From Sphingobium sp. Z007 (GTDB lineage: Bacteria; Pseudomonadota; Alphaproteobacteria; Sphingomonadales; Sphingomonadaceae), in the NCBI RefSeq assembly GCF_900013425.1, contig NZ_FBXK01000005.1:558001-622000 (forward strand): a stretch of 64,000 bases of DNA. The letters run 5' to 3'. Each line of letters begins with the position of its first letter. Within the stretch, counting starts at the first letter, position 1. Position numbers and translations under genes: made by a program. The notes beneath the pieces were generated by a model, which saw only the letters and a program-made list of their open reading frames with translations, was not told where the DNA came from and ran no database searches. This document shows, in pieces, positions 36,449 through 46,471 of this stretch.

Positions 36449-36478
36449 CAAAAACGGGGCCGGATGGCCCCGTTTTTC
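36449..36478. terminator. rho-independent terminator after pyrG (bidirectional)
   Basis: AAAAACGGGGCC pairs with GGCCCCGTTTTT around a GGAT loop, with an A-run before and a T-run after. It can therefore stop both pyrG (plus) and the convergent gene at 36482 (minus). Confidence 0.9.
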
Positions 36479-36481
36479 GTT

Positions 36482-37225
36482 TCAGTGGACAGTCGGGTCC
36501 AGCATCGGTTTGCCCGGTTCGAAACGGGGCGCATCGCTGGCGGGCGGTCCATCCTGCATGACGGGGGCATCCCGCACCCTGTCGGACACCGGTGCGAACG
36601 ACGTGCCCTGCGTGCGCTGCGCAGGATCGCAACCGGCGGCGCGCAGCTTGGTGTCGAATGCGCCGATCCGCATGATGTCGCGCGAGGTCGAACCGATCGC
36701 GGTGCCCAGCGTCGTGCGATCGTCCGATCCGGGCGATCCGCCGTTCATGAACTCCGTCATCAGCGCGTCGCATTTCGCGCTCCAGCCGAGCGTCAGTCTG
36801 TTGATCCGGGTTTCCAGTGCCGCAGCAAACAGGCCGAGCGTGATCTTCTCCGACCGGAAGGTGGGCGAGACGATGTCTTCGGGCGCATCGCCGCGCTCGA
36901 CCGAGGCATGAACGCGCGTCGCCGCGCCATCCCTGATCGGTTCCAGCGTGGCGATCATGCGGGTGGCGACCTTGTCGCCGGCCATGACCAGCCAGGTCAT
37001 TTTGCCAGGCTCACGCTCCAGCTTGAAGTCCGGCGTGACCCCGCCCGATCGGGCCGGATCGGTGCCCGGCGATCCGGGCTCGTCGCGCACGTCCAGTCCT
37101 TCAAACGTGGTCATGACGTCGGCTACCGGGCGCTCCACGTCGCGCGAATAGCCGGCATTCAATGCGCCGCTTACATAGAGTATCGCAGCGGCGACCAGGC
37201 CGATCGGCACCAGCAATTTCCACAT
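36482..37225 (-). CDS. membrane-anchored protein of unknown function
   Basis: 247 residues. It begins MWKLLVPIGLVAAAILYVSG, a signal anchor. The rest is soluble and probably periplasmic, with two cysteines (AKCDALM and AAGCDPAQ). The tail is rich in Pro and Asp. TWLVMAGDKVATRMIATLEP and the RVHASVERG strand suggest an SRPBCC-like lipid-binding sheet, but this is a guess. It was not otherwise recognised. It is convergent with pyrG and shares its terminator. Confidence 0.7.
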   Translation of the reverse strand: MWKLLVPIGLVAAAILYVSGALNAGYSRDVERPVADVMTTFEGLDVRDEPGSPGTDPARSGGVTPDFKLEREPGKMTWLVMAGDKVATRMIATLEPIRDGAATRVHASVERGDAPEDIVSPTFRSEKITLGLFAAALETRINRLTLGWSAKCDALMTEFMNGGSPGSDDRTTLGTAIGSTSRDIMRIGAFDTKLRAAGCDPAQRTQGTSFAPVSDRVRDAPVMQDGPPASDAPRFEPGKPMLDPTVH

Positions 37226-37336
37226 CGATGATTTCCCCCAGATTGGTCCGAAGAAAGATGTAGAAGGCAGGCGTTAAAAGGCATTGAAGCGACTATATGT
37301 CATCCCGCCCCATCTGTGCGGGCGCGACAGGCAGGT

Positions 37337-38449
37337 TCAACTGCCCGCCTGATCGAACAAATGCCGATATTGGCGCGGCTGGCAGCGCAAATATTGCGGC
37401 GCGGCCTTCACTGACGCGCCCAGATGGGCGGCCGCGTGCCAAGGCCAGCGGGGATCGTAGAGGATGGTGCGCGCGATCGCGATCAGGTCCGCGTCGCCTG
37501 TGCCCACGATCGCTTCGGCCTGCTCATAATCGGTGATGAGGCCGACGGCGATGACAGGAATCGTTACCGCCTGCTTCACCGCGCGGGCCAGCGGCACCTG
37601 ATAGCTGGGGCCGACCGGGATGGCCTGGCGCGGGTCGTTGCCGCCGCTCGACACATGGATGGCATCGCAGCCACGCGCTTCCAACGCCTGCGCAAAGGCG
37701 ACCGTCTGGTCGATGTCCCAGCCGCCCTCCACCCAGTCGGTGCCCGACACGCGCATCGTCACGGGCTTGTGCGCCGGGAAGGCCGCGCGCACCGCGTCGA
37801 AAATCTCCAGCGGCAGGCGCATCCGGTTGTCGAGGCTGCCGCCATAGTCATCGTCGCGCCGGTTGGAGAGGGGCGAGAGGAACTGGTGCAGCAGATAGCC
37901 ATGCGCGCCATGCAACTGGATCGCGTCCAGCCCCAGATTGTCGGCGCGTCTGGCAGCGGCCACGAAGGCGTCCCGCACGCGGACGATCCCGGCCCGGTCG
38001 AGTTCGGTCGGCGCGTGGGTGCCGGGCGTGAAGGGCAGGGCGGACGGGGCGACCGTCTGCCAGCCATGAGCGGCATCGGGCGCGATCTGCGCGCCGCCCT
38101 GCCAAGGCACCTGGGTCGATGCCTTGCGCCCGGCATGGCCGAGCTGGATCGCGATAGGTATGTCGCTATGGGCGCGGACGCCGTCCAGCACCCGCTGCAT
38201 GGCGGCTTGTGTCGCATCGTCCCACAGCCCGACATCGGCATCGGAAATGCGTCCCTCCGGCAGAACGGCGGTCGCCTCGATCGTCAGCAATGCCGCGCCG
38301 GACAGGGCAAGCTGGCCCAGATGGATGAGATGCCAGTCGGTCATTCCCCCATCGACCGCGGAATATTGGCACATCGGGGCGATGACGATGCGATTGTCGA
38401 GTTTCAGATTGCCGACATGAAAGGGCTCGAACAGCTTGGGTCCGCTCAT
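37337..38449 (-). CDS. Old Yellow Enzyme-family NADH:flavin oxidoreductase (YqjM-like)
   Basis: An FMN-dependent ene-reductase type TIM barrel of 370 residues. It begins MSGPKLFEPFHVGNLKLDNR, with IVIAPMCQYSA (substrate-side Cys of the YqjM subgroup), IQLGHAGRKAS, and the catalytic GAHGYLLHQFLSPLSNRRDD. IARTILYDPRWPWHAA near the C-terminus carries FMN-phosphate contacts and the arginine finger type sequence. The physiological substrate is unknown. ATG 38449 was chosen; the upstream frame passes through the palindrome at 38481. Confidence 0.92.
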   Translation of the reverse strand: MSGPKLFEPFHVGNLKLDNRIVIAPMCQYSAVDGGMTDWHLIHLGQLALSGAALLTIEATAVLPEGRISDADVGLWDDATQAAMQRVLDGVRAHSDIPIAIQLGHAGRKASTQVPWQGGAQIAPDAAHGWQTVAPSALPFTPGTHAPTELDRAGIVRVRDAFVAAARRADNLGLDAIQLHGAHGYLLHQFLSPLSNRRDDDYGGSLDNRMRLPLEIFDAVRAAFPAHKPVTMRVSGTDWVEGGWDIDQTVAFAQALEARGCDAIHVSSGGNDPRQAIPVGPSYQVPLARAVKQAVTIPVIAVGLITDYEQAEAIVGTGDADLIAIARTILYDPRWPWHAAAHLGASVKAAPQYLRCQPRQYRHLFDQAGS

Positions 38450-38480
38450 AATGTCTCCGATAGGGGCGAGGCCCGGAACT

Positions 38481-38510
38481 ATCGTTCCCCGGCCTTCGCC
38501 GGGGAACGAT
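38481..38510. repeat. perfect 30-bp REP-like hairpin
   Basis: ATCGTTCCCCGGC pairs with GCCGGGGAACGAT over 13 bp without mismatch around a CTTC loop. It lies between the PQQ-type gene and the OYE gene, upstream of the OYE start on the minus strand. No T-run follows on either side, so it reads as a repeat more than a terminator. Confidence 0.7.
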
Positions 38511-38550
38511 AACTCCCATATAGGTGCTATTCGTCCTTCCGGGATAGCGA

Positions 38551-39684
38551 TCAGCCCGCCGGTGTCAGTTCCAGCAGTCGGCCCTGCGATCCGTCGTCGC
38601 CATCCTCCAGCAACCAGAGCGCGCCGTCCGGGCCTTGCTCGACCTCGCGGATGCGGGCGCCCATGTTCCACTGATCGGCCTTGGCTGCATTTTCACCGTC
38701 CAGTTTTACGCGGACGAGGCTTTGGCTCGACAGGCCGCCGATGAACAGCGACCCCTTCCAGGCCGGGAACAGGTCGCCCGCATAATAGACCAGCCCGCCC
38801 GGCGAAATCACCGGGTTCCAGCTGACCTTGGGCGCTTCATAACCGTCGCCCGCCTTATGATCGGGAATGTCGCGGCCGTCATAATGGCTGCCGTTCGACG
38901 CCTTGGGCCAACCATAGTTGAGTCCGGGCTTGATAAGATTCACCTCATCGCCGCCCTTCGGCCCCATTTCCTGTTCCCACAGGCGCCCGTCCTTATCGAA
39001 GGCGATCCCCAGCAGGTTACGATGGCCGTAGGACCAGATGGCGGGGTCAAAGCCCTTGGCCGCGAGGGGATTGTTCGCCGCAGGCGTGCCGTCCAGGTTC
39101 AGGCGCAGCACCTTGCCCAACGTCGCCTTAGGGTCTTGCGCGGGGTCGAACTTCTGCCGCTCGCCATTGGTGAAGAAGAGATATTTGCCGTCGGGCGAGA
39201 AAGCGATTCGGCCGGAATAATGGCCGTTGCCATCGACATAAGGGCTGGCGCGAAAGATGACGGTGACCCCATCCAGCTTGGTCGTCCCATCGCTGGCCTG
39301 GGCGAACATGCCCTTTGCCAGCGCCACGCCCTTCACGCCGTCGCGCGCTTCGGAGAAGCTGAAATAAACCGCCTTATCCTTGGCGAAAGTCGGCGAGAGC
39401 ACCACGTCCATCAGCGCGCCCTGTCCCGCGCTGTCGACAGCCGGGATGCCGGCGATCGGGATTTTGGTGCCGTTCCTCGGATCGAACAGGATCATTTCGC
39501 CCGCCTTCTCCGTCACCAGCGCGCGGCCGTCGGGCATGAAGGTCATCGCCCAGGGCGAATCGAAATCGGCGATGACGGCCGTCTTGAAGGGCTTGTCCGC
39601 TGCCGCGGTCGTCTGGCTATTGGCCCCTTCGCCGGAACAGGCGATCAGGATGAGGGGAAGGGCGAAGGCGATCGGGTGGCGCAT
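38551..39684 (-). CDS. PQQ-dependent sugar dehydrogenase-type lipoprotein
   Basis: 377 residues. The lipoprotein signal is MRHPIAFALPLILIACSGEG with lipobox LIAC. It is followed by the six-bladed GSDH/sorbosone dehydrogenase fold: LDSPWAMTFMPDGRALVTEK, GQGALMDVVLSP, HYSGRIAFSPDGKYLFFTNG and GHRNLLGIAFD are typical, and WEQEMGPKGGDEVNLIKPG is the PQQ/calcium-site region. The substrate is unknown; it is probably an outer- or inner-membrane-bound periplasmic enzyme. ATG 39684 places the lipobox correctly. Confidence 0.88.
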   Translation of the reverse strand: MRHPIAFALPLILIACSGEGANSQTTAAADKPFKTAVIADFDSPWAMTFMPDGRALVTEKAGEMILFDPRNGTKIPIAGIPAVDSAGQGALMDVVLSPTFAKDKAVYFSFSEARDGVKGVALAKGMFAQASDGTTKLDGVTVIFRASPYVDGNGHYSGRIAFSPDGKYLFFTNGERQKFDPAQDPKATLGKVLRLNLDGTPAANNPLAAKGFDPAIWSYGHRNLLGIAFDKDGRLWEQEMGPKGGDEVNLIKPGLNYGWPKASNGSHYDGRDIPDHKAGDGYEAPKVSWNPVISPGGLVYYAGDLFPAWKGSLFIGGLSSQSLVRVKLDGENAAKADQWNMGARIREVEQGPDGALWLLEDGDDGSQGRLLELTPAG

Positions 39685-39873
39685 CTGTATCTCCGGCGGT
39701 TCGGGCGGTCGGGCGTGTATCTTGGCTGCTAGAATGAGCGACAACGAATAATGTTGCAGATTTCCCGTATCACGCCTATATCGCTCTTGCTTCCTTACAT
39801 CGTCAAACGTGTCAGGGCCGCAGGCGGAACGCTTGCGGCGCGGGAAGCACGCATATGAGTTTCTGGAGATTGC

Positions 39874-40398
39874 ATGGCGGACATCGCCCTATTGACTGCG
39901 CTGATCGAACCTGAGGTGAAAGCCCTGGGCTTCGACCTTGTGCGGATCAGGCTGTTCGGGTCGGGCGACGAGCATACGTTGCAGATCATGGCCGAAAATC
40001 CCAAGACCAAGCAATTGGTCATCGAGGATTGCGCCGCCATTTCGCGCCGTATTTCCGACGTGATGGATGAGGTCGATCCGATCGAGGAGGCCTATCGGCT
40101 GGAAGTCAGTTCGCCCGGCATCGACCGGCCGCTGACCCGGCTGCACGACTTCATCGAATGGGCCGGCCATGAAGCCAAGATCACCGCGACGGAAATTGTC
40201 GACGGGCGCAAGAGCTTTCGCGGCGTCCTGAACGGGGTCGAAGGCGACGACATATTATTTACCGATGCGAAGAGTGGCGATGTCGTCATTCCCTTCGCCT
40301 TGATTAGCGACGCGAAGCTGCTGCTGACCGACGCGCTCCTTTCTGCTACCATGCCGCTGTCCTCCGATGGGGCGGATGATTTTGAAACCGAAGAATAA
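39874..40398 (+). CDS. rimP: ribosome maturation factor RimP
   Basis: Assists 30S subunit assembly. It has 174 residues. The N-terminal domain has LTALIEPEVKALGFDLVRIR, and YRLEVSSPGIDRPLTR is the family signature. The acidic C-terminal tail (DDFETEE) is longer than in E. coli. It begins the rimP-nusA-rnpM-infB-rbfA-truB-rpsO-pnp cluster; nusA follows after 14 bases. Confidence 0.95.
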   Translation: MADIALLTALIEPEVKALGFDLVRIRLFGSGDEHTLQIMAENPKTKQLVIEDCAAISRRISDVMDEVDPIEEAYRLEVSSPGIDRPLTRLHDFIEWAGHEAKITATEIVDGRKSFRGVLNGVEGDDILFTDAKSGDVVIPFALISDAKLLLTDALLSATMPLSSDGADDFETEE

Positions 40399-40412
40399 GG
40401 GTTCATAAAGCC

Positions 40413-41984
40413 ATGGCCAACGCCATTTCCGCCAATCGGGCCGAGCTGATCGCGATCGCCAACAGCGTCGCATCCGAGAAGATGATCGACAAGGCGATCG
40501 TCATCGAAGCGATGGAAGACGCGATCCAGCGCGCCGCGCGTGCGCGTTACGGCGCCGAAAACGACATCCGCGCCAAGCTGGACCCGGAAACTGGCGACCT
40601 GCGCCTGTGGCGCGTGGTCGAAGTGGTCGAGCTGGTCGAGGATTATTTCAAGCAGGTTGATCTCAAGGCCGGGCAGAAGCTCAAGAAGGACGCGGTGGTC
40701 GGCGACTTCATCGTTGACCCGCTGCCCGCGATCGATCTGGGCCGCATCGACGCCCAGTCGGCCAAGCAGGTGATCTTTCAGAAGGTCCGCGACGCCGAGC
40801 GTGAGCGCCAGCATGAAGAGTTTAAGGACCGCGTGGGTGAGATCATCACTGGCGTCGTCAAGTCGGTCGAGTTCGGCCATGTCGTCGTCAATCTGGGCCG
40901 CGCCGAAGGCGTCATCCGCCGCGATCAGCAGATCCCGCGCGAAGTCGTTCGCGTCGGCGACCGCATCCGTTCGGTCGTGCTGAGCGTGCGCCGCGAAAAT
41001 CGTGGGCCGCAGATTTTCCTGTCGCGCGCGCATCCCGAATTCATGAAGAAGCTGTTCGCGCAGGAAGTTCCCGAAATCTATGACGGCGTCATCACCATCA
41101 TGGCCGCCGCCCGTGATCCGGGCAGCCGCGCCAAGATCGGCGTCATCAGCCGCGACAGCAGCATCGACCCCGTCGGTGCCTGCGTCGGCATGAAGGGCAG
41201 CCGCGTGCAGGCCGTCGTGCAGGAAATGCAGGGCGAAAAGATCGACATCATTCCCTGGTCGGAAGATACCGCGACCTTCGTCGTCAACGCATTGCAGCCC
41301 GCCCAGGTCAGCCGCGTCGTCATCGATGAAGAAGAAGAGCGGATCGAAGTCGTCGTCCCCGACGATCAGCTGTCGCTCGCCATCGGCCGTCGCGGCCAGA
41401 ATGTCCGCCTCGCCAGCCAGCTGACCGGCAAGGCGATCGACATCATGACCGAAGCCGACGCCAGCGAGAAGCGCCAGAAGGAATTCGTCAGCCGGTCCGA
41501 ACTGTTCCAGAACGAACTGGACGTGGACGAAACGCTGTCGCAGCTCCTGGTCGCCGAAGGCTTTGGCGAGCTGGAAGAGGTCGCCTATGTCGAGATCGAC
41601 GAACTCGCCTCGATCGAGGGTTTCGACGACGAACTGGCCGGCGAATTGCAGAACCGGGCGCTCGAAGCGCTGGAACGCCGCGAAGCGGCCGCGCGCGAGG
41701 AGCGCAAGGCTATGGGCGTCGAGGACGCGCTGGCGGAGATTCCGCACTTGACCGAAGCGATGCTGGTCACGCTGGGCAAGGCGGGGATCAAGACGCTGGA
41801 CGACCTGGCCGATCTGGCCACCGACGAACTGGTGCAGAAGAAGCGCGTCGACCAGCGCCGCCGCAAGAGCGAGACGACCGAGGACAAGGGCGGCATATTG
41901 GCGGCCTATGGCCTGTCGGACGAGCAGGGCAATGAGATCATTATGGCCGCCCGTGCCCATTGGTTCGAAGACGAGGAAGCCTGA
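40413..41984 (+). CDS. nusA: transcription termination/antitermination protein NusA
   Basis: 523 residues. The N-terminal RNA polymerase-binding domain (1-125) is followed by an S1 domain (GEIITGVVKSVEFGHVVVNL), two KH domains (IGVISRDSSIDPVGACVGMK and LSLAIGRRGQNVRLAS), and a C-terminal acidic tail with helix-hairpin-helix repeats (LTEAMLVTLGKAGIKTLDDL). NusA modulates pausing, termination and antitermination. It sits in the rimP-infB operon. Confidence 0.97.
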   Translation: MANAISANRAELIAIANSVASEKMIDKAIVIEAMEDAIQRAARARYGAENDIRAKLDPETGDLRLWRVVEVVELVEDYFKQVDLKAGQKLKKDAVVGDFIVDPLPAIDLGRIDAQSAKQVIFQKVRDAERERQHEEFKDRVGEIITGVVKSVEFGHVVVNLGRAEGVIRRDQQIPREVVRVGDRIRSVVLSVRRENRGPQIFLSRAHPEFMKKLFAQEVPEIYDGVITIMAAARDPGSRAKIGVISRDSSIDPVGACVGMKGSRVQAVVQEMQGEKIDIIPWSEDTATFVVNALQPAQVSRVVIDEEEERIEVVVPDDQLSLAIGRRGQNVRLASQLTGKAIDIMTEADASEKRQKEFVSRSELFQNELDVDETLSQLLVAEGFGELEEVAYVEIDELASIEGFDDELAGELQNRALEALERREAAAREERKAMGVEDALAEIPHLTEAMLVTLGKAGIKTLDDLADLATDELVQKKRVDQRRRKSETTEDKGGILAAYGLSDEQGNEIIMAARAHWFEDEEA

Positions 41985-41989
41985 GCCTA

Positions 41990-42244
41990 GTGCCCTTTGT
42001 CGACATCCGTCTGGCGGGGAACGCCACCCGTGAACAGAAAGCCGCGCTCGTGGCCGATGTCACCCGGTCGCTCGTCGAGCGGCTGGGGAAGCTGGCGTCT
42101 GCCGTGCAGGTGGTGATTTCTGAAATCGCGACGGAAAATTGCGGGGCAGGGGGTCAGCTTCTGGCCGACCGCGCGCCCGCGCCTCTCATAAGGCCCGCTA
42201 CTTTTATAAGGGAGGACGCCCATGTTGCGGACACTCCCCGATGA
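41990..42244 (+). CDS. 4-oxalocrotonate tautomerase family protein
   Basis: 84 residues. The start is GTG at 41990, giving M-P-F-V-D-I; after Met removal this leaves the N-terminal proline that is the catalytic base of tautomerases. PFVDIRLAGNATREQKAALV and the VTRSLVERLGK helix match the family. The tail is longer than in the classical 62-residue enzymes. It starts 5 bases after the nusA stop, so it shares this transcript. The substrate is unknown. Confidence 0.78.
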   Translation: MPFVDIRLAGNATREQKAALVADVTRSLVERLGKLASAVQVVISEIATENCGAGGQLLADRAPAPLIRPATFIREDAHVADTPR

Positions 42245-42307
42245 GAGAATAGCGCCTCTCGACAGCGTTGGACTTGCCCTTTCATCCGTTTTGGCGGAGG
42301 GGCGCGC

Positions 42308-42970
42308 ATGACCGAACGCAAATGCATATTGACCGGCGATCGCGCCGACCCCGACACGCTGGTTCGCCTGGCGGTGGGGCCGGAGGGCCAGATATTGCCC
42401 GACATCCGCGCCAAGGCGCCGGGCCGGGGCGCGTGGATCGGCGTATCGCGGACCGAACTGGAAAGCGCGTTGGCCAAGGGCAAGCTCAAGGGCGCGCTGG
42501 CTCGCGCGTTCAAGGATAGCGATCTTCAGATCCCCGACGAGCTGCCCGCGATGATCGAATCCGGCTTGCGCAGGACGCTGCTGGACCGGCTGGGACTGGA
42601 ATCGCGTGCGTCGATGCTGCTGACCGGGTCGGAAAAAATTGACGTCGCCTGCCGCAAGGGCCAGGTGCGCCTGTTGCTCCACGCCGCCGATGCGGCGGCC
42701 GATGGCAATCGCAAACTGGACCAGGCGCTGCGCGTCGGACAGGAAGCGGAAGGCACGGATTTGGCGGGTATCGTCTTGCCTGTGGACCGGGACGCCCTAT
42801 CTATGGCAATGGGGCGCGAAAATGTCGTCCATATCGCAGTGACCGACTCGCGTGCGGCGTCGCGTCTGCGTGCGGCCATAGGCCGCTTGGAAAGCTATCT
42901 GGGTTGCGCTAACGGGGCGCCTGTGCATGGGGAGCCTGACTCTACCGATGTGCCGGGCGTCGTCGCTTAG
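42308..42970 (+). CDS. YlxR/RnpM family RNA-binding protein with L7Ae-like domain
   Basis: 220 residues. The N-terminal YlxR (DUF448) domain is ERKCILTGDRADPDTLVRLA with the GRGAWIGVSRTEL segment. This is joined to a C-terminal L7Ae-like domain (LLTGSEKIDVACRKGQVRLL to IVLPVDRDALSMAMGREN). Fusion of these two, separate genes in Bacillus, is common in alphaproteobacteria. In Bacillus RnpM binds RNase P RNA; whether this holds here is unknown. Its place between nusA and infB is canonical. Confidence 0.9.
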   Translation: MTERKCILTGDRADPDTLVRLAVGPEGQILPDIRAKAPGRGAWIGVSRTELESALAKGKLKGALARAFKDSDLQIPDELPAMIESGLRRTLLDRLGLESRASMLLTGSEKIDVACRKGQVRLLLHAADAAADGNRKLDQALRVGQEAEGTDLAGIVLPVDRDALSMAMGRENVVHIAVTDSRAASRLRAAIGRLESYLGCANGAPVHGEPDSTDVPGVVA

Positions 42971-43051
42971 GTTAAGTTCGGATGTAAATTTGTTAAGGGC
43001 GCCGACGGGCCTTTCCGGTCGGAGCGGAAGTGAAGGGTTAAGTTCAGTCGT

Positions 43052-45640
43052 ATGAGTGACAGCAAGGAAGACAAGCCGGTTCTGGGCCGCAAGCCGCTGG
43101 GCATCAAGCGGACCGTGGAATCCGGTCAGGTGCAGCAGCAGTTCAGCCATGGCCGCAAGAATACGGTCGTGGTGGAAGTGAAGCGGCGCCGCGTCCTGGG
43201 CAAGCCGGGTGAGACGACCGGTGCTGCGCCTGCGGCTGCGCCCCAGGCCGAGGTCACCCCGGCCGCGCCGCGCCCCGCCGCCCCTGCGCCGCAGCAGACC
43301 CGTGCGCCCCAGCCTGCGCCTGCGCGCCAGGCGCCGCCGCAAAGCCTGATGTCGCGTCAGGAATTGCAGGCCAAGCTGCTGCGCGAGGCGGAGGAAGCCC
43401 GCATGACCGCGCAGGAAGATGCGCGCCGTCGTGAGGACGCCGCGCGTCAGGCCGCCATCGAGGAACAGAAGCGCCGCGCCGAAGAAAGCCGCAACGCCGT
43501 CGAAACGGCCGATGCAGCGCCTGCGCCCGTCGAACAGGCGACGCCGGAACCTGTCGCCGAAGCCGCTGCGCCCGTGCAGCCTTCGCAGGCGGAGGCCGCG
43601 CCTGCCGCCCCTGCCGAACAGGAACAGCCCGCCGCCGGTGCGCCGGCCGCCGCCACGCCGCCGCCGCGTCGTTTCACCCCGGTCTCGCCGATCAAGCGCC
43701 CGGAACCGGCCAAGCCGGAACGCGCGAAGAAGGGCGAGGACAATCGCCGCCAAGCTGGCAAGCTGACCGTCACCAAGGCCCTGGCCGACGACGACAGCGC
43801 CCGCGCCCGCAGCCTCGCCGCGCTCAAGCGTGCGCGGGAAAAGGAACGCCGCGCCCACTATGCCGGTGGTTCCAAGACCCGCGACAAGCAGGTTCGCGAC
43901 GTCGTGGTGCCGGAAATCATCACCGTGCAGGAACTGGCCAACCGTATGGCCGAAAAGGGCGCGGACCTGGTCAAGTCGCTGTTCAAGATGGGGCAGGCGG
44001 TTACGCTCAACCAGCCGATCGATCAGGATACGGCGGAGTTGCTGGTCGAGGAATTCGGCCACCGCATCCAGCGCGTGTCCGACGCCGACGTCGAAATCGG
44101 CATCGCTGGCGATGTGGATGCGCCTGAAACGCTTAAAGTCCGGGCGCCTGTCGTCACGATCATGGGCCATGTCGATCATGGCAAGACGTCGCTGCTCGAC
44201 GCGTTGCGCGGGACCGATGTGGTCGCGGGCGAAAGCGGCGGTATTACCCAGCATATCGGCGCCTATCAGGTGACGACCAAGGGGGGCGACGTCATCACCT
44301 TCCTCGACACGCCGGGCCATGAAGCCTTCTCGGAAATGCGCGCCCGCGGCGCCAACGTTACCGACATCGTCATCCTGGTGGTGGCGGCCGACGACGGGCT
44401 GATGCCGCAGACGATCGAGGCGATCAATCATACCAAGGCCGCCGGCGTGCCGATGATCGTGGCAATCAACAAGTGCGACAAGCCCGAAGCGAACCCGCAA
44501 AAGGTGCGCGAGCGCCTGCTGAGCGAAGAGATCGTGGTCGAGGATATGGGCGGCGACGTTCAGGACGTTGAGGTTTCGGCGCTCAAGAAGACCGGCCTTG
44601 ACGAACTGATCGAGAAAATCGTGCTCCAGGCCGAAGTCATGGAATTGACCGCCAATCCCGATCGCGCCGCCGAAGGCAATGTGATCGAGGCGCAGCTGGA
44701 CAAGGGCCGTGGCGCGGTCGCCACCGTGCTGGTGCGCAAGGGCACGCTCAAGGTCGGCGATACCTTCGTCATCGGCGCGGAAAGCGGCAAGGTTCGCGCG
44801 CTGATCAACGACAAGGGGCAGCAGGTGAAGTCCGCTGGTCCCTCGACCCCGGTCGAGGTGCTGGGCCTGTCCGGCGTTCCCAAGGCGGGCGACCAGCTCA
44901 CCGTCGTTGAGAATGAAGCGCGCGCCCGCGAAGTCGCGGCATATCGCCAGGAGCAGATCACGCTCAAGCGGACGGCGTCGGTGCCGACCAACTTCGAAAG
45001 CATGTTCTCTGCGCTCAACACGACCATGATCGAATATCCGGTCGTGATCCGTGGCGACGTGCAGGGGTCGGTCGAAGCCATCGTGACCGCGCTCAACCGT
45101 ATTTCGACCGACGAGATCAAGGTGCGTATCCTGAGCGCCGGGGTCGGTGCGATCACCGAAAGCGACGTGACGCTGGCCGCCGCCAGCCGCGCGCCGCTGA
45201 TCGGCTTCAACGTCCGTCCCAATGCCAAGGCGCGTCCGCTGGCCGTGCGGGAGAAAATCTCGCTGCGCTATTATGACGTGATCTACGACCTGCTGGAAGA
45301 AGTCCGCAACGAAATGGCGGGCCAGCTGGCCCCCGAACGCATCGAAACGATCGTGGGTCGCGCCGAAGTGTTGCAGGTGTTCCCGGCAGGCAAGAAGGAC
45401 AAGGCGGCAGGTCTGCTCGTCCTCGACGGCATCATCCGCAAGGGGCTCAACGCGCGCCTCACCCGGTCCGATGTCATCGTGTCCAAGACGGTCATCCACT
45501 CGCTGCGCCGGTTCAAGGACGATGTGTCCGAAGTCCGCGCGGGCATGGAGTGCGGTGCGGTTCTCCAGGATACGAACGACATCAAGGCCGGCGACACGCT
45601 GGAACTGTTCGAAGTCGAAGAGCGCGTTCGCACGCTGTAA
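43052..45640 (+). CDS. infB: translation initiation factor IF-2
   Basis: 862 residues. A long Ala/Pro/Glu/Gln-rich N-terminal region (about 50-270) is followed by a G-domain with P-loop G372-HVDHGKT, the DTPGHEAF switch and NKCDKP. Beta-barrel domains II, III and IV complete it. IF-2 brings fMet-tRNA to the 30S subunit and promotes subunit joining. The conserved [12 protein letters not shown] site is intact. It lies in the nusA-infB-rbfA order. Confidence 0.97.
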   Translation: MSDSKEDKPVLGRKPLGIKRTVESGQVQQQFSHGRKNTVVVEVKRRRVLGKPGETTGAAPAAAPQAEVTPAAPRPAAPAPQQTRAPQPAPARQAPPQSLMSRQELQAKLLREAEEARMTAQEDARRREDAARQAAIEEQKRRAEESRNAVETADAAPAPVEQATPEPVAEAAAPVQPSQAEAAPAAPAEQEQPAAGAPAAATPPPRRFTPVSPIKRPEPAKPERAKKGEDNRRQAGKLTVTKALADDDSARARSLAALKRAREKERRAHYAGGSKTRDKQVRDVVVPEIITVQELANRMAEKGADLVKSLFKMGQAVTLNQPIDQDTAELLVEEFGHRIQRVSDADVEIGIAGDVDAPETLKVRAPVVTIMGHVDHGKTSLLDALRGTDVVAGESGGITQHIGAYQVTTKGGDVITFLDTPGHEAFSEMRARGANVTDIVILVVAADDGLMPQTIEAINHTKAAGVPMIVAINKCDKPEANPQKVRERLLSEEIVVEDMGGDVQDVEVSALKKTGLDELIEKIVLQAEVMELTANPDRAAEGNVIEAQLDKGRGAVATVLVRKGTLKVGDTFVIGAESGKVRALINDKGQQVKSAGPSTPVEVLGLSGVPKAGDQLTVVENEARAREVAAYRQEQITLKRTASVPTNFESMFSALNTTMIEYPVVIRGDVQGSVEAIVTALNRISTDEIKVRILSAGVGAITESDVTLAAASRAPLIGFNVRPNAKARPLAVREKISLRYYDVIYDLLEEVRNEMAGQLAPERIETIVGRAEVLQVFPAGKKDKAAGLLVLDGIIRKGLNARLTRSDVIVSKTVIHSLRRFKDDVSEVRAGMECGAVLQDTNDIKAGDTLELFEVEERVRTL

Positions 45641-45681
45641 TGGGTGCACATCAATAGGCTGCGGAGGGAAGCGACAGGGTC

Positions 45682-46059
45682 ATGCTAGGCAAGATCACGC
45701 CGATCCTCCGCAGTTTCGATGAAACCCGCGCCCGCGCCTTCTATTGTGACTTTCTGGGATTCGAGCTGGTGTTCGCGCACCGGTTCGAACCGGGCCTGCC
45801 GCTGTATATGGGCGTGAAGCTGGGTGGCTGCGAACTGCATCTGTCCGAACATTATGGCGATGCGACACCGGGATCGGCGATCCGCATCGCGGTGGACGAT
45901 GTCACTGCCTATGTGGCGCAATTGCGGGCGAAAAATTTTGGCAATGCGCGGCCGGGCGCCCCTAAGAAAACAGACTGGGGCAGTTTGGAAACCACCATTA
46001 CCGATCCAGCGGGAAACCGATTGATGTTTTACACCTATTTGCCGGAGGGCCAGGCATGA
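45682..46059 (+). CDS. glyoxalase/bleomycin-resistance (VOC) superfamily protein
   Basis: 125 residues in one VOC fold (two beta-alpha-beta-beta-beta units). It begins [20 protein letters not shown] with [19 protein letters not shown]. Its [19 protein letters not shown] and [15 protein letters not shown] resemble bleomycin-binding proteins. The metal ligands needed for a glyoxalase are not all evident, so a binding or resistance role is as likely as catalysis. It overlaps the rbfA start by 4 bases, an insertion into the infB-rbfA pair. Confidence 0.82.
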   Translation: MLGKITPILRSFDETRARAFYCDFLGFELVFAHRFEPGLPLYMGVKLGGCELHLSEHYGDATPGSAIRIAVDDVTAYVAQLRAKNFGNARPGAPKKTDWGSLETTITDPAGNRLMFYTYLPEGQA

Positions 46060-46454
46060 GCAATTCTCAGGAAGGCCCGTCCGTCCGTTTGCTCCGCGTG
46101 GGCGAACAGGTGCGGCATGTCCTGTCCGACATCCTCCAGCGCGGCGACGTGCATGACGATGTGCTGACCAAACATGTCGTGAGCGTCACCGAAGTGCGCA
46201 TGTCGCCCGACCTGCGCCACGCCACCGTCTTCATCAAGTCGCTGTTGGGCCAGGATGAGGAAGCGGTGCTCAAGGCGCTGCGCACCAATACCGCCTATCT
46301 GCAACGCGAGGTCGCCAGCCGCATCGCGCTGAAATATGCCGCGAAGCTGAAATTCCTGGCCGACGACAGTTTCGACGAAGGCAGCCATATCGACAAGCTG
46401 CTGCGCCAGCCCAAGGTAGCGCAGGATCTGGTGAAGGACGAGGGCGAGGAATAA
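46056..46454 (+). CDS. rbfA: 30S ribosome-binding factor RbfA
   Basis: 132 residues. [41 protein letters not shown] and the final [12 protein letters not shown] are typical of RbfA, which helps 16S rRNA 5'-end processing and cold adaptation. ATG 46056 overlaps the VOC gene stop by 4 bases. It continues the infB operon, though an AbrB gene, a hydrolase and tdk separate it from truB. Confidence 0.94.
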   Translation: MSNSQEGPSVRLLRVGEQVRHVLSDILQRGDVHDDVLTKHVVSVTEVRMSPDLRHATVFIKSLLGQDEEAVLKALRTNTAYLQREVASRIALKYAAKLKFLADDSFDEGSHIDKLLRQPKVAQDLVKDEGEE

Positions 46455-46471
46455 TTGCCCTCGCTGTGCTT

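Noticed and set aside
34753..36570. A 605-codon minus-strand open frame across pyrG
   Set aside because: Antisense to pyrG, which is full length and canonical.
42797..45649. A 950-codon open frame on the minus strand across infB
   Set aside because: It is exactly antisense to infB, whose protein is unmistakable. Such long antisense frames are expected from high GC and third-position bias.
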